A stretch of 51,758 bases of DNA from Bacteroidales bacterium. GTDB lineage: Bacteria > Bacteroidota > Bacteroidia > Bacteroidales > JAQUTK01. The translations under genes were made by a program, and so were the position numbers. The notes beneath the pieces were generated by a model. It ran no database searches, was not told the origin of the DNA, and was given only the letters and a program-made list of their open reading frames with translations. Within the stretch, counting starts at the first letter, position 1, and each line of letters begins with the position of its first letter. Of the stretch, positions 26,323-34,462 are shown in pieces. The DNA is taken from positions 1-51,758 of the forward strand of contig JAQUTK010000027.1 in assembly GCA_028709785.1 (NCBI GenBank). The letters run 5' to 3'.

Positions 26323-27294
26323 TCATTGATGTAAGGTTCCGGTGTTAATGACCGGCTGTGCAGATTCTTCACTACACAATACAACCAATAAATTGCTCAC
26401 CATAGCTGCTTTCTTATCCTCATCCAAAAGAACAATTCCATCATCAGAAAGTTTTGTTAATGCCATTTTAACCATTCCAACAGCACCTTCCACGATTTTT
26501 TCCCGTGCGGAAATAATAGCATCTGCTTGCTGACGTCGTAGCATTACAGCTGCAATTTCCGCAGCGTAGGCCAGGTAATTAATGCGAGCTTCCACCACTT
26601 CAATTCCGGCAATCGACAAACGTAAATTTAATTGCGTTTCTAAAATCTCATTTATTTCCTCTCCGCTCGATCGCAACGTAATTTCATCTTCTTTACCTTG
26701 GCCCGTTTGATCATAATTATACATGCCCGCAACATTTCGTAAAGCGGCATCACTTTGTACTTTAACAAAATTCTCGTACGACTTCATCTTTTGTCCGATA
26801 TTATCAATCGCTGTGCCGGGTGCCGGAAGAACATTCATAGATGCATTGTCAATGTCAAATGAAGCTTTGTAGGTATCAGACACACGCCATACCACAACTA
26901 CACCGATCATAACCGGATTTCCTGTTTTATCGTTCACTTTAATCGGGTCAGCATCTAAATTACGTGCTCTTAAGGTCAGTTTCTTTACGGTATAGAAAGG
27001 ATTAACCCAAAAGAAACCATTTTCCTTTACCGTGCCTTCGTACTTTCCGAAGAAAATCATAACTCTTGCCTCATTAGGCTCAATTTGCATAAATCCTGTC
27101 CAGATAATTATGTTTATAATGAGCAGAAAGACATCCGCAATCGTCAAAACAATTGTGGATGTTTTTGAAATTTCATTTGAACTGAAACCCCAAATAAAGA
27201 CGGTAACAATTCCAATCAAAAGGAGAAAATTAAGAAGCAACATAGGAATGCCAGATAATTTTACTCCACTAAAAGCTTCTTCTTTTGTTTTCAT
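26323..27294 (-). CDS. SPFH-domain (stomatin/prohibitin/flotillin-like) membrane protein
   Basis: The 323-residue protein has two N-terminal membrane segments (about 17-38 and 45-68), then an SPFH domain (about 70-260) with IEPNEARVMIFFGKYEGTV, FFWVNPFYTVKKLTLRARN and the family region LSIAGIEVVEARINYLAYAAEIA. A helical AQ-rich part follows (MLRRQQADAIISAREKIVEGAV). SPFH proteins form large ring-like membrane scaffolds that organise proteases or lipids. The partner here is unclear because no NfeD-type gene is adjacent; instead a small RHH protein follows. The unit is flanked by direct copies of a terminator repeat. Confidence 0.9.
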   Translation of the reverse strand: MKTKEEAFSGVKLSGIPMLLLNFLLLIGIVTVFIWGFSSNEISKTSTIVLTIADVFLLIINIIIWTGFMQIEPNEARVMIFFGKYEGTVKENGFFWVNPFYTVKKLTLRARNLDADPIKVNDKTGNPVMIGVVVVWRVSDTYKASFDIDNASMNVLPAPGTAIDNIGQKMKSYENFVKVQSDAALRNVAGMYNYDQTGQGKEDEITLRSSGEEINEILETQLNLRLSIAGIEVVEARINYLAYAAEIAAVMLRRQQADAIISAREKIVEGAVGMVKMALTKLSDDGIVLLDEDKKAAMVSNLLVVLCSEESAQPVINTGTLHQ

Positions 27295-27442
27295 AAGTTT
27301 CGTTGTTAATATGATATTATTTTGATATCACAAAGGTTCAGAAAAAGATTCTGAATATCAAAATTTTAGAGCAAATAAAATGAGATATTTTTCAAACAAT
27401 CTATGGATAGTATGAAACGAGACTTTTTGCCGGATCAATAAT

Positions 27443-27500
27443 AAGAACGGCGGCAAGCAGACCCTTCGTCTCGCTTGCCGCCGTCTGGCATTATCGGAAG
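27443..27500. repeat. 58-bp terminator-like repeat, copy 2
   Basis: AAGAACGGCGGCAAGCAGAC (27443-27462) is identical to 26026-26045. The right arm (27468-27483) pairs with it with one bulged C around loop CCTTC, and TCTGGCATTATC follows as in copy 1. It lies 6 bases after the stop of the GH2 gene reading leftward and is probably its terminator. Confidence 0.85.
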
Positions 27501-27506
27501 ATTTAC

Positions 27507-30008
27507 TTACTTCACTTCGATCGTAATCTTTCCCGCTTTCACACCTTTGGCTGTTGCCTCAAGCGTCACGGTTCCGGCTTGTTCCGCACTTTGTACAAGC
27601 GCGGTGAGCTGTCCGCTGAAAAGTTTCATGTGAGGAGCCTGGAAGGATTGCAGATTGGTGGCATCACCATTGGCTACCGCTTTGAATATGCCGGCGCCTT
27701 TGACCTTGAACGATATTTCGCGATCTTCCGTAGGGCAGAAATTACCATCCTTATCAACGATCTTCACATTGACGAAAGAGATATCCTTGCCATCGGCTGC
27801 GATCTGAGTCCGGTCGGCTTCCAACACGATCTTGTACGGGGTACCTGCGGTCTTCATGACTTTCTCTGCGACAGCCTTTCCGTTGGCATCGTATGCCACG
27901 ACTTTGACTGTGCCCGGTTCGTACTTCGTATCCATCCACATCAGACGGTAACGTTTCTGACGGTCGAGGTTCTTTCGGGCGGCATCTGTATCGCTGCTGT
28001 CAATATTGATGGTGAGATCTTTGGTCCGTTTGCCCTGACTCTTACCGTTGATGAAAAGTTCGGCGGAAGGGTAGTTGGTGTACACAAAGATCGGGGTCAC
28101 TTCACCTTCACGACCTTTCCAGTTCCAATGAGGAAGGATGTGTAACGTCTCGGACGATTTGTTCCAGTGGCTCCGATAGAGGAAGTAACGATCTTTAGGA
28201 ATACCGGCTAAATCAATGATTCCAAAGAGCGAACTGTGACTTGGCCAGTTGGAATAATAAGGAGTGGGCTCGCCAAGATAATCAAAGCCTGTCCATACAA
28301 ATTCACCCATGCAATAGGGGAGATCTTCGTGTTGGATATAGTCATCATCGGGGAGGTTAGACCAGCCACAATGTTCGAGGTCATAAGAAGAGGCTTGATT
28401 GTCGTCGTACATAGCCCCTGCTTTTCGTTGCACAGGAAATTTATAGACACCCCGCGAACTGAGAGTCGATGCTGTTTCTGCTCCAAGTATAACTCCCTGA
28501 GGCAGTTTTTTATAGCCTTCCTGATAGAACTGGAGACGGTAATTAAAGCCGGGAACATCCATGACGGCCGCAAAGTTGTTTTTGATAACGGTACCTGCAT
28601 TGTCCATTCCCTGGGTCACGGGACGGGTAGGATCTTCGCGGTGACAGATATTTTGCAGGAAAAGAGCGCGTTTCGGTCCCTTGTCAGAATCACCCTGATC
28701 GGGCACTTCATTACCAATGCTCCACATCACTACCGACGGATTATTGCGATAATGACGGACGAGGTTGACGATGTCTTTCTCTGCCCATTGTTCAAAGTAC
28801 AGGTGATAACCGTAGCCCACTTTCCTATGAACCCATTCGTCAAAGCTTTCCGGCATGAGCATCATACCCATCTCGTCGCACGCTTTGACCAGTTCGGGTG
28901 CCGGCATGTTGTGAGAGGTGCGGATGGCATTTGCACCCATATCTTTCAAGATACGCACCTGACGGCGAATGGCTGCTTCGTTGACAGCTCCACCCAATGG
29001 ACCTAAGTCGTGGTGGTTGCATACGCCTTGAAACAACACTTTCTTACCGTTGAGGAAGAAGCCCTGGTCGGGTACGATTGCGATGGTGCGTATACCAAAC
29101 GTAGTGGTGTATTCATCCACCAGTTTGTCATCGGCATATAGTTTGGACACCGCTTTGTAAAGCGCCGGTTTATCCAATGTCCAGAGCTGTGGGTTGGGTA
29201 ACCTTATGTCCTGAATAAACTCGAGGTCATCTTCCGAAGGCACTGAATTCTCTGTTTTGTAGGCCATATTTCCGGAGGGATCGATGATTTCGGTAGACAA
29301 TTTGAGCGATCTTATGGAAGCGTTGTTTCCTTCCACTTTCGTACGGATATTCACTTTAGCATACTCCTTCTTTACGGTTGGCGTAGTGATAAAAGTGCCC
29401 CAGATCGGGATATGTACATCGCTGGTCTGGATAACATGCACATAACGATAGAGTCCTGCCCCCGGGTACCAGCGTGACTGCTCGGAATGGTTTTCAAGAC
29501 GGACAGCGAGTGTGTTGGGCGTGTTGTCCTTGTTGAGGAAATCGGTAATATCGAAAAAGAAGGAGTTGTATCCGTAAGGCCATTCTCCGACTTTTTTACC
29601 GTTGACGAAGACCTGTGCTTTGGACATGGCTCCATCAAAAAGCAGACTGACACGTTTGCCTGCTTCATAAGCGGGCAGGTTGCCGGTGTTTCTGTACCAG
29701 CCGACACCCACGAAGGGAAGTCCACCGGTACGACCTGCTTGTTCGGTAGCTTCTTTTTGTCCATCTTGTACAATCGCCACATGCTGTTTGTCGTTACTCG
29801 AACTGAATGGTCCGTAGATTGCCCAGTCATGAGGAACGGTGACGGTTTGCCACTTACTGTCGTCGTATGACGGATCTTTTTGAGCCGGATCGTCTGTGCG
29901 GACAAACTTCCAGTTCTTCTCCAGTAAATACTCTTTACGGCTTTGTGCCAGTATGTTAGCGGTAATCGAGAGACCAAGAACCGCCAGCGTTAAAAGTCTT
30001 TTTTTCAT
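27507..30008 (-). CDS. Exported GH2 beta-galactosidase-like enzyme
   Basis: Start set at ATG 30008 (833 residues), where a signal peptide begins (MKKRLLTLAVLGLSITANILA); an upstream in-frame ATG at 30116 precedes the promoter. Domains: sugar-binding jelly roll (about 25-220), Ig-like sandwich (about 220-320), TIM barrel (about 320-620) and C-terminal sandwich domains with ELFINGKSQGKR. GVCNHHDLGPLGGA and IRTSHNMPAPE mark the barrel. Catalytic acid/base is Glu434 in WSIGNEVPDQ and nucleophile Glu569 in MGEFVWTGFDY. GH2 also contains beta-glucuronidases and mannosidases, so the sugar is not certain. Confidence 0.92.
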   Translation of the reverse strand: MKKRLLTLAVLGLSITANILAQSRKEYLLEKNWKFVRTDDPAQKDPSYDDSKWQTVTVPHDWAIYGPFSSSNDKQHVAIVQDGQKEATEQAGRTGGLPFVGVGWYRNTGNLPAYEAGKRVSLLFDGAMSKAQVFVNGKKVGEWPYGYNSFFFDITDFLNKDNTPNTLAVRLENHSEQSRWYPGAGLYRYVHVIQTSDVHIPIWGTFITTPTVKKEYAKVNIRTKVEGNNASIRSLKLSTEIIDPSGNMAYKTENSVPSEDDLEFIQDIRLPNPQLWTLDKPALYKAVSKLYADDKLVDEYTTTFGIRTIAIVPDQGFFLNGKKVLFQGVCNHHDLGPLGGAVNEAAIRRQVRILKDMGANAIRTSHNMPAPELVKACDEMGMMLMPESFDEWVHRKVGYGYHLYFEQWAEKDIVNLVRHYRNNPSVVMWSIGNEVPDQGDSDKGPKRALFLQNICHREDPTRPVTQGMDNAGTVIKNNFAAVMDVPGFNYRLQFYQEGYKKLPQGVILGAETASTLSSRGVYKFPVQRKAGAMYDDNQASSYDLEHCGWSNLPDDDYIQHEDLPYCMGEFVWTGFDYLGEPTPYYSNWPSHSSLFGIIDLAGIPKDRYFLYRSHWNKSSETLHILPHWNWKGREGEVTPIFVYTNYPSAELFINGKSQGKRTKDLTINIDSSDTDAARKNLDRQKRYRLMWMDTKYEPGTVKVVAYDANGKAVAEKVMKTAGTPYKIVLEADRTQIAADGKDISFVNVKIVDKDGNFCPTEDREISFKVKGAGIFKAVANGDATNLQSFQAPHMKLFSGQLTALVQSAEQAGTVTLEATAKGVKAGKITIEVK

Positions 30009-30051
30009 GGATAATTGTTTTGTAGTTGGTTTGAATTCTTTTATGAAGGGA

Positions 30052-30084
30052 CAAATATAAGTATTTATATAAAATGAGTAACAA
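30052..30084 (-). promoter_or_regulatory. Putative promoter of the GH2 gene
   Basis: Reading leftward, TTG (30084-30082), a 22-base spacer and TATATTTG (30059-30052) match the Bacteroidota pattern, 43 bases before the ATG at 30008. Confidence 0.5.
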
Positions 30085-30106
30085 CCTCTGTTAGTTATTG
30101 TACAAA

Positions 30107-30141
30107 TCAGGGGCAACTTTGTTTATGAAAGTTACCCCTGA
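30107..30141 (-). terminator. Hairpin after the oad operon
   Basis: TCAGGGGCAACTTT (30107-30120) pairs with 30128-30141 at 13 of 14 positions, with a 7-base loop. It lies 24 bases after the oadB stop reading leftward. The T tract is weak. Confidence 0.6.
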
Positions 30142-30165
30142 TTAAAATTTAAAAGAAAAACGATG

Positions 30166-31374
30166 TTACGATAAAAATGAAATAAGCACACCGGCAGCAA
30201 CTGCGGAACCAATCACTCCGGAAATATTACTGGCCATGCAGTATTGCAATATATGATTGCCCGAGTCGTGTTTTAGAGCCATCTCGTTTGCCACACGTGA
30301 GGCCATTGGTACAGCACTTAAGCCGGTAGCCCCAATCAATGGGTTAATTTTCTTTTTAGCAAAAAGATTGTAAATCTTTACTGCGATAATACCACCTGCA
30401 ATTGATACGGCAAATGCAATAAAACCTCCAACCACAATTCCAAGTGTTTTTGGCGATAGAAATACGTCAGATGTCATTGTAGCTCCAACTGTCAAACCCA
30501 AAAAGATGGTTGCAGTGTTCATGATAGCACCGGTAGCTGCATCAGCTAAACGGAAAGTGGCTGTTCCAATTTCTTTCACTAGGTTACCAAATAGAAGCAT
30601 TCCTAACAACGGTACTGATGAAGGAACAAAAATTGCCGTTATTACACCCAAAACTATTGGGAAAATGATTTTGAGAGCTTTCAGATTTTTAATTTTATGT
30701 TTGGGAGGATATAGTTTATCCATTTCGCGCATATTGATCTTAAACTCCTTTTTGGTCATTAACAAATTGGCAACCAAAGGAATAATTACCGGAACAAGCG
30801 CCATGTATGAATATGCTGCTATGGCAATAGGTCCTAACAGATGTGGTGCTAGTTTAATAGTCGTATAAATGGCTGTAGGTCCATCGGCTCCACCAATGAT
30901 TCCAAGAGAAGCTGCTTCTTTGATCGTAAATCCCAGAAGTACAGCCACCAAAAGAACCGAAAAGATACCGATCTGCGCCGCGGCACCAAATATGGCCAGT
31001 TTCAAGTTACGGAGCATGGGACCAAAATCGGTTAATGCGCCTACTCCCATAAAAATAATAGGAGGAAGAAATCCGGTTTTGATTAACCCATAATACAAAT
31101 AGTTCATGATTCCGTATTCATGAGCAATCTCGAACAGGTTTTTGTACCGGCCACCCTCTAAAGTGATATTCTCGGCTGGAACTATTCCCATTCCTCCGCC
31201 GGGAAAATTTGCTAAAAGTACACCAAAGGCAATGGGAACAAGTAGTAAAGGTTCGTATCCTTTACGAATACCCAAATAAAGTAGTATAAATGCAATAAGC
31301 CACATGATCGCTACCTGATAGGAGAATCCTCCCAGAGCTGTCATGTCATATAATTTAGATAATATTTCCTGCAT
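30166..31374 (-). CDS. oadB: Sodium-translocating decarboxylase, beta subunit
   Basis: The 402-residue integral membrane protein is the sodium pump of the biotin-dependent decarboxylases: it releases CO2 from carboxybiotin and exports Na+. Some ten hydrophobic segments are present, with family signatures FPGGGMGI near the N-terminus and LGIIGGADGPTAIYTT, whose Asp is needed for Na+ coupling in studied homologs. Near the C-terminus lie the paired motifs GATGLSAVPMASR and ASNISGVIGSAVAAG. It starts 2 bases after oadA. The operon is more AT-rich than its surroundings. Confidence 0.94.
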   Translation of the reverse strand: MQEILSKLYDMTALGGFSYQVAIMWLIAFILLYLGIRKGYEPLLLVPIAFGVLLANFPGGGMGIVPAENITLEGGRYKNLFEIAHEYGIMNYLYYGLIKTGFLPPIIFMGVGALTDFGPMLRNLKLAIFGAAAQIGIFSVLLVAVLLGFTIKEAASLGIIGGADGPTAIYTTIKLAPHLLGPIAIAAYSYMALVPVIIPLVANLLMTKKEFKINMREMDKLYPPKHKIKNLKALKIIFPIVLGVITAIFVPSSVPLLGMLLFGNLVKEIGTATFRLADAATGAIMNTATIFLGLTVGATMTSDVFLSPKTLGIVVGGFIAFAVSIAGGIIAVKIYNLFAKKKINPLIGATGLSAVPMASRVANEMALKHDSGNHILQYCMASNISGVIGSAVAAGVLISFLS

Positions 31375-31376
31375 CT

Positions 31377-33236
31377 TTATTGGAGTTTAAATAATACATC
31401 ATCTTCTTGAACTGAATCGCTATTGTTAAAGCAAATCTCAATTACCTTTCCATCCGATTCTGATGAAATAGCATTATATGTTTTCATTGATTCAATATAG
31501 CAAAGCAAATCTCCTTTTTTAATAACATCGCCAACTTTCACAGCTGTTTCTGACGAACTATTGGTCAGATAAAATTTGCCTTCGAGTGGAGCTACAATCT
31601 GCTTTACTTTATCAGATGAAATGATCGGAGTTGTTGGAACTGATTCTGATTTTGCTTCAATATCTGATTTAGCGTCAGTGTAACTAATTTTTACGAGAAA
31701 CTTCTCTCCGTTTACTTCTACTTGAACGCTTTGTTCCTCAATGGGTGCCGGAGTGCCTTCTTTGCACTTTTTCGCTTTTTCTTTTTGCAGAGCTAATTCG
31801 ATTTCGAAATCAGCTTTGGCTTTGCCTGATTTGAATGCACGGTATTGTTCGGGGTGCATTGCAAGCTCAAATAATTCTTCGTCATCTGGACCAAAGTCCC
31901 AGCCTTTTTCCTTCATCTCAGCTTTAAAGACATCGAGCTTGTCTGGATATAGTGCTTGTGGGTCACCGGTATAGAATTCGCGTCCTTGCTCTTTTGCCAG
32001 ATTCTTAATGACTGGATCAACATCTCCCGGTAGCTTTCCGGCTTTGCCCAATATCATGTCCCAGATATTATCGGCAATCATTGTCCAACGCTCTTTTCCT
32101 TTGGTAAGTTGCATCAGGTTGAACATAGCCAGGTTTTTTACATATTGTGAAAAAGGAGTAACTAAAGGTGGATAACCTACACGCGGCCATACGTAAGCTA
32201 CTTCATCAAATAGTTTAATAAGAAGCTCATCAATAGTCAATTCGGCTTCGCCTCTTTTTGCCAATGATTTATTTACACTTACAAGGTTGTCTTTCAGATC
32301 GTTCATCAGACTGCCCATCATTCCACCCGGCAAACCAGATGCGATAAGCAATGATTGTAGACGGCGATTTGATTCAGGAATAAAATAGCCCAGAAAATCG
32401 TCCATAAATTCCTGCGTAAGAGCTCTGGCACGCATGTATGCAGCCATATCTATTTTGGGAACTTTAAAACCGGCATCTTCGAGCATTTCGCGTACCATGA
32501 TCACATCTGCATGTCCGGTTCCCCATGATAATGGTTCCATGCCCACATCAATAATATCGCAACCATTACGGCAAACTTCTAAAATTGAAGCAGGTGTAAA
32601 GCCGGGACCGGTTTGACCATGATACTGGACAATGATTTTGGGATTCTTCTCTTTAATATACTTTACAATTTTGCCAAGCGTGGCCGGACGACCAATACCT
32701 GCCATATCTTTCAGACAAATTTCATCAGCACCGTTTTTGATCAGCTCATCAGCTAAATCGCAATAATATTTAATGTTGTGAACTTCCGAAACTGTAATTG
32801 ACAAAGTAGCTTGCGCTATCATTCCTGCTTCTTTCGCATATTTAATAGAAGCAATAATATTGCGTGGGTCGTTGAGTCCGCAAAAACAGCGGGTAATGTC
32901 AGTTCCCTGCGCTTTCTTTACTTTGTAAAAAAGTTTGCGAACATCGGCAGGAACAGGGCTCATGCGCAAACCATTTAATGAACGGTCTAACATGTGAGTC
33001 TGAATACCGGCTTCGTTAAAAGGGCGACACCATTGGCGAACTGCAATATTGGGATTCTCGCCAAAGAGTAGATTGATTTGTTCAAATCCACCTCCATTTG
33101 TTTCAACGCGTGCAAAACAACCCATTTTGATGATTTCGGGAGCAACTCTAACTAACTGATCAACACGTGGCATGTACTTACCGGAACTTTGCCACATGTC
33201 CCGATATACTAATGAGAACTTAATTTCTTTTTCCAT
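31377..33236 (-). CDS. oadA: Oxaloacetate decarboxylase alpha subunit with fused biotin carrier
   Basis: The 619-residue protein joins a carboxyltransferase barrel (about 5-300, VYRDMWQSSGKY with metal-ligand Asp13, CLKDMAGIG with the active-site Lys176), a PYC-OADA conserved domain (about 300-470) and a C-terminal biotinyl domain with Lys585 in ESMKTYN. It moves the carboxyl of oxaloacetate to biotin for the membrane beta subunit. At the usual HxH metal site the sequence reads YHGQTGPG (His206, Gln208), so one expected ligand is changed. Other short-chain 2-oxo acid or acyl substrates are possible. It lies between oadG and oadB. Confidence 0.9.
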   Translation of the reverse strand: MEKEIKFSLVYRDMWQSSGKYMPRVDQLVRVAPEIIKMGCFARVETNGGGFEQINLLFGENPNIAVRQWCRPFNEAGIQTHMLDRSLNGLRMSPVPADVRKLFYKVKKAQGTDITRCFCGLNDPRNIIASIKYAKEAGMIAQATLSITVSEVHNIKYYCDLADELIKNGADEICLKDMAGIGRPATLGKIVKYIKEKNPKIIVQYHGQTGPGFTPASILEVCRNGCDIIDVGMEPLSWGTGHADVIMVREMLEDAGFKVPKIDMAAYMRARALTQEFMDDFLGYFIPESNRRLQSLLIASGLPGGMMGSLMNDLKDNLVSVNKSLAKRGEAELTIDELLIKLFDEVAYVWPRVGYPPLVTPFSQYVKNLAMFNLMQLTKGKERWTMIADNIWDMILGKAGKLPGDVDPVIKNLAKEQGREFYTGDPQALYPDKLDVFKAEMKEKGWDFGPDDEELFELAMHPEQYRAFKSGKAKADFEIELALQKEKAKKCKEGTPAPIEEQSVQVEVNGEKFLVKISYTDAKSDIEAKSESVPTTPIISSDKVKQIVAPLEGKFYLTNSSSETAVKVGDVIKKGDLLCYIESMKTYNAISSESDGKVIEICFNNSDSVQEDDVLFKLQ

Positions 33237-33252
33237 TTTGTAGTGAATTCGC

Positions 33253-33504
33253 TTAAATTTTTGTGATATCTGTAACCGTGCCTTTGCCTTTAGTTGCCAA
33301 AGTTATGGCTGCCTTTATGGCGGCATGGGTATTGTTTGAGGGGCTTTGTGATTTCTTTGTTTTGATTTCAAGTACTTCTTCAGGAAGATATTTATTACAA
33401 AGTCTGATTAATATATCTCCAATAAGTACAATTGAGAAAAGGATAAAAAAAACAGTAATCATTCCCACTACCATAAGGGAGAGAGCTTCGTTAAATGGTT
33501 GCAT
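33253..33504 (-). CDS. oadG: Oxaloacetate decarboxylase gamma subunit
   Basis: The 83-residue protein has one N-terminal membrane helix (about 6-30, ALSLMVVGMITVFFILFSIVL), the typical MVxGMxxVFxxL pattern of OadG/sodium pump gamma subunits, and a polar tail (about 45-83). It links the alpha subunit to the membrane beta subunit. It is first in the operon, 16 bases before oadA. Confidence 0.88.
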   Translation of the reverse strand: MQPFNEALSLMVVGMITVFFILFSIVLIGDILIRLCNKYLPEEVLEIKTKKSQSPSNNTHAAIKAAITLATKGKGTVTDITKI

Positions 33505-33522
33505 AGTTTTAAATATTTGATT

Positions 33523-33609
33523 AAAATGTGGTTTAATGATATTAGATTGATACTTATGAGTGGTTTTGATATATGAAACTGTAATTTCTATGCACTAAAA
33601 CCACATTTT
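33523..33609. repeat. 12-bp inverted repeat in the oad leader
   Basis: AAAATGTGGTTT (33523-33534) is perfectly complementary to 33598-33609, with a 63-base spacer. Both arms would lie in the 5' leader if transcription starts from the box at 33614-33621. It could be a leader structure or a spaced operator. Confidence 0.4.
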
Positions 33610-33613
33610 TGTG

Positions 33614-33621
33614 CAAAAATA
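33614..33621 (-). promoter_or_regulatory. Putative -7 box of the oad operon
   Basis: TATTTTTG, read leftward, matches TAnnTTTG 109 bases before the oadG start. No -33 box was found, so support is weak. Confidence 0.3.
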
Positions 33622-33717
33622 GTATTTTTTCTTCGAGTTTTGTTTTAACGATGTGTGTATGATTTGAAATTAACAAGAATTAGAGTCATAGCTGATAATT
33701 TAAAATGTGTTTGTAAG

Positions 33718-33725
33718 TATCTTTG
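33718..33725 (+). promoter_or_regulatory. Putative -7 box of the DUF2461 gene
   Basis: TATCTTTG fits TAnnTTTG, 27 bases before the ATG at 33753. Confidence 0.4.
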
Positions 33726-33752
33726 CACTTTAGCATCAAATAGGTACAATCT

Positions 33753-34424
33753 ATGAAACTGATTTTTGATTTTCTGAAAGAACTTGAAGTGAATAATAAC
33801 CGGGAATGGTTTCAGGAGAATAAAGACAGATATCTCGAAGCCAAAGAGATGTTTGAAGCGTTTGTCGGGGAACTGATAAAAGGTATCAGTCACTTTGATC
33901 CGGAGATTATGGGACTGCAAGTGAAGAATTGCGTGTTTCGGATCTATCGTGACCTGCGATTCTCACCGGATAAAAGACCTTACAAAATATACATGGGTGC
34001 TTATATGTGCAAAGGCGGCAAGAGCAGTCCGTATGGAGGATACTATGTGCACATGCAACCGGGAGAATCATTCTTTGCCGGTGGCGTTTACGATGTAGAT
34101 CCTGCATTGATAAAGGCAATACGCAACGATATCTATGGCTCTATTGAAGAGTTTAAAGAAATTATCAAAGCACCGGAGTTTTCACGCTACTATTCCTTGT
34201 TTGGAGAGAAACTGAAGAAGGTGCCTGCCGGTTTTCCTACTGACTTTGCCGAGGGTGAATGGCTTAAGTATAAGCATTATTCTCCGGCAAGTTTTGTTGA
34301 TGAGGGCTTCTTTGAAGGTAGTGATGTCGTGGAGAGATGTGTTGAAAGACTGAAACTGCTACAGCCGATCAACCGTTACCTGAATTATACAGTGGATGAA
34401 TGGAAGGAAGCAAACGGGAAGTAA
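33753..34424 (+). CDS. DUF2461-family protein
   Basis: The 223-residue cytoplasmic protein matches the DUF2461 pattern: FLKELEVNNNREWFQENKDRY at the N-terminus, then FRIYRDLRFSPDKRPYK, GGYYVHMQPGESFFAGGVY and a C-terminal WLKYKHYSPASF. The family is widespread and its biochemical role is not established. It is followed after 38 bases by the aldehyde reductase gene on the same strand, with no clear terminator between, so they may be cotranscribed. Confidence 0.85.
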   Translation: MKLIFDFLKELEVNNNREWFQENKDRYLEAKEMFEAFVGELIKGISHFDPEIMGLQVKNCVFRIYRDLRFSPDKRPYKIYMGAYMCKGGKSSPYGGYYVHMQPGESFFAGGVYDVDPALIKAIRNDIYGSIEEFKEIIKAPEFSRYYSLFGEKLKKVPAGFPTDFAEGEWLKYKHYSPASFVDEGFFEGSDVVERCVERLKLLQPINRYLNYTVDEWKEANGK

Positions 34425-34462
34425 TGAAGAGATAGAATGACTTAAAATATAGGAGATAAAAC

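Noticed and set aside
28236..29006. 256-codon plus-strand frame
   Set aside because: Shadow of the GH2 gene on the other strand; the GH2 catalytic motifs lie in this very stretch.
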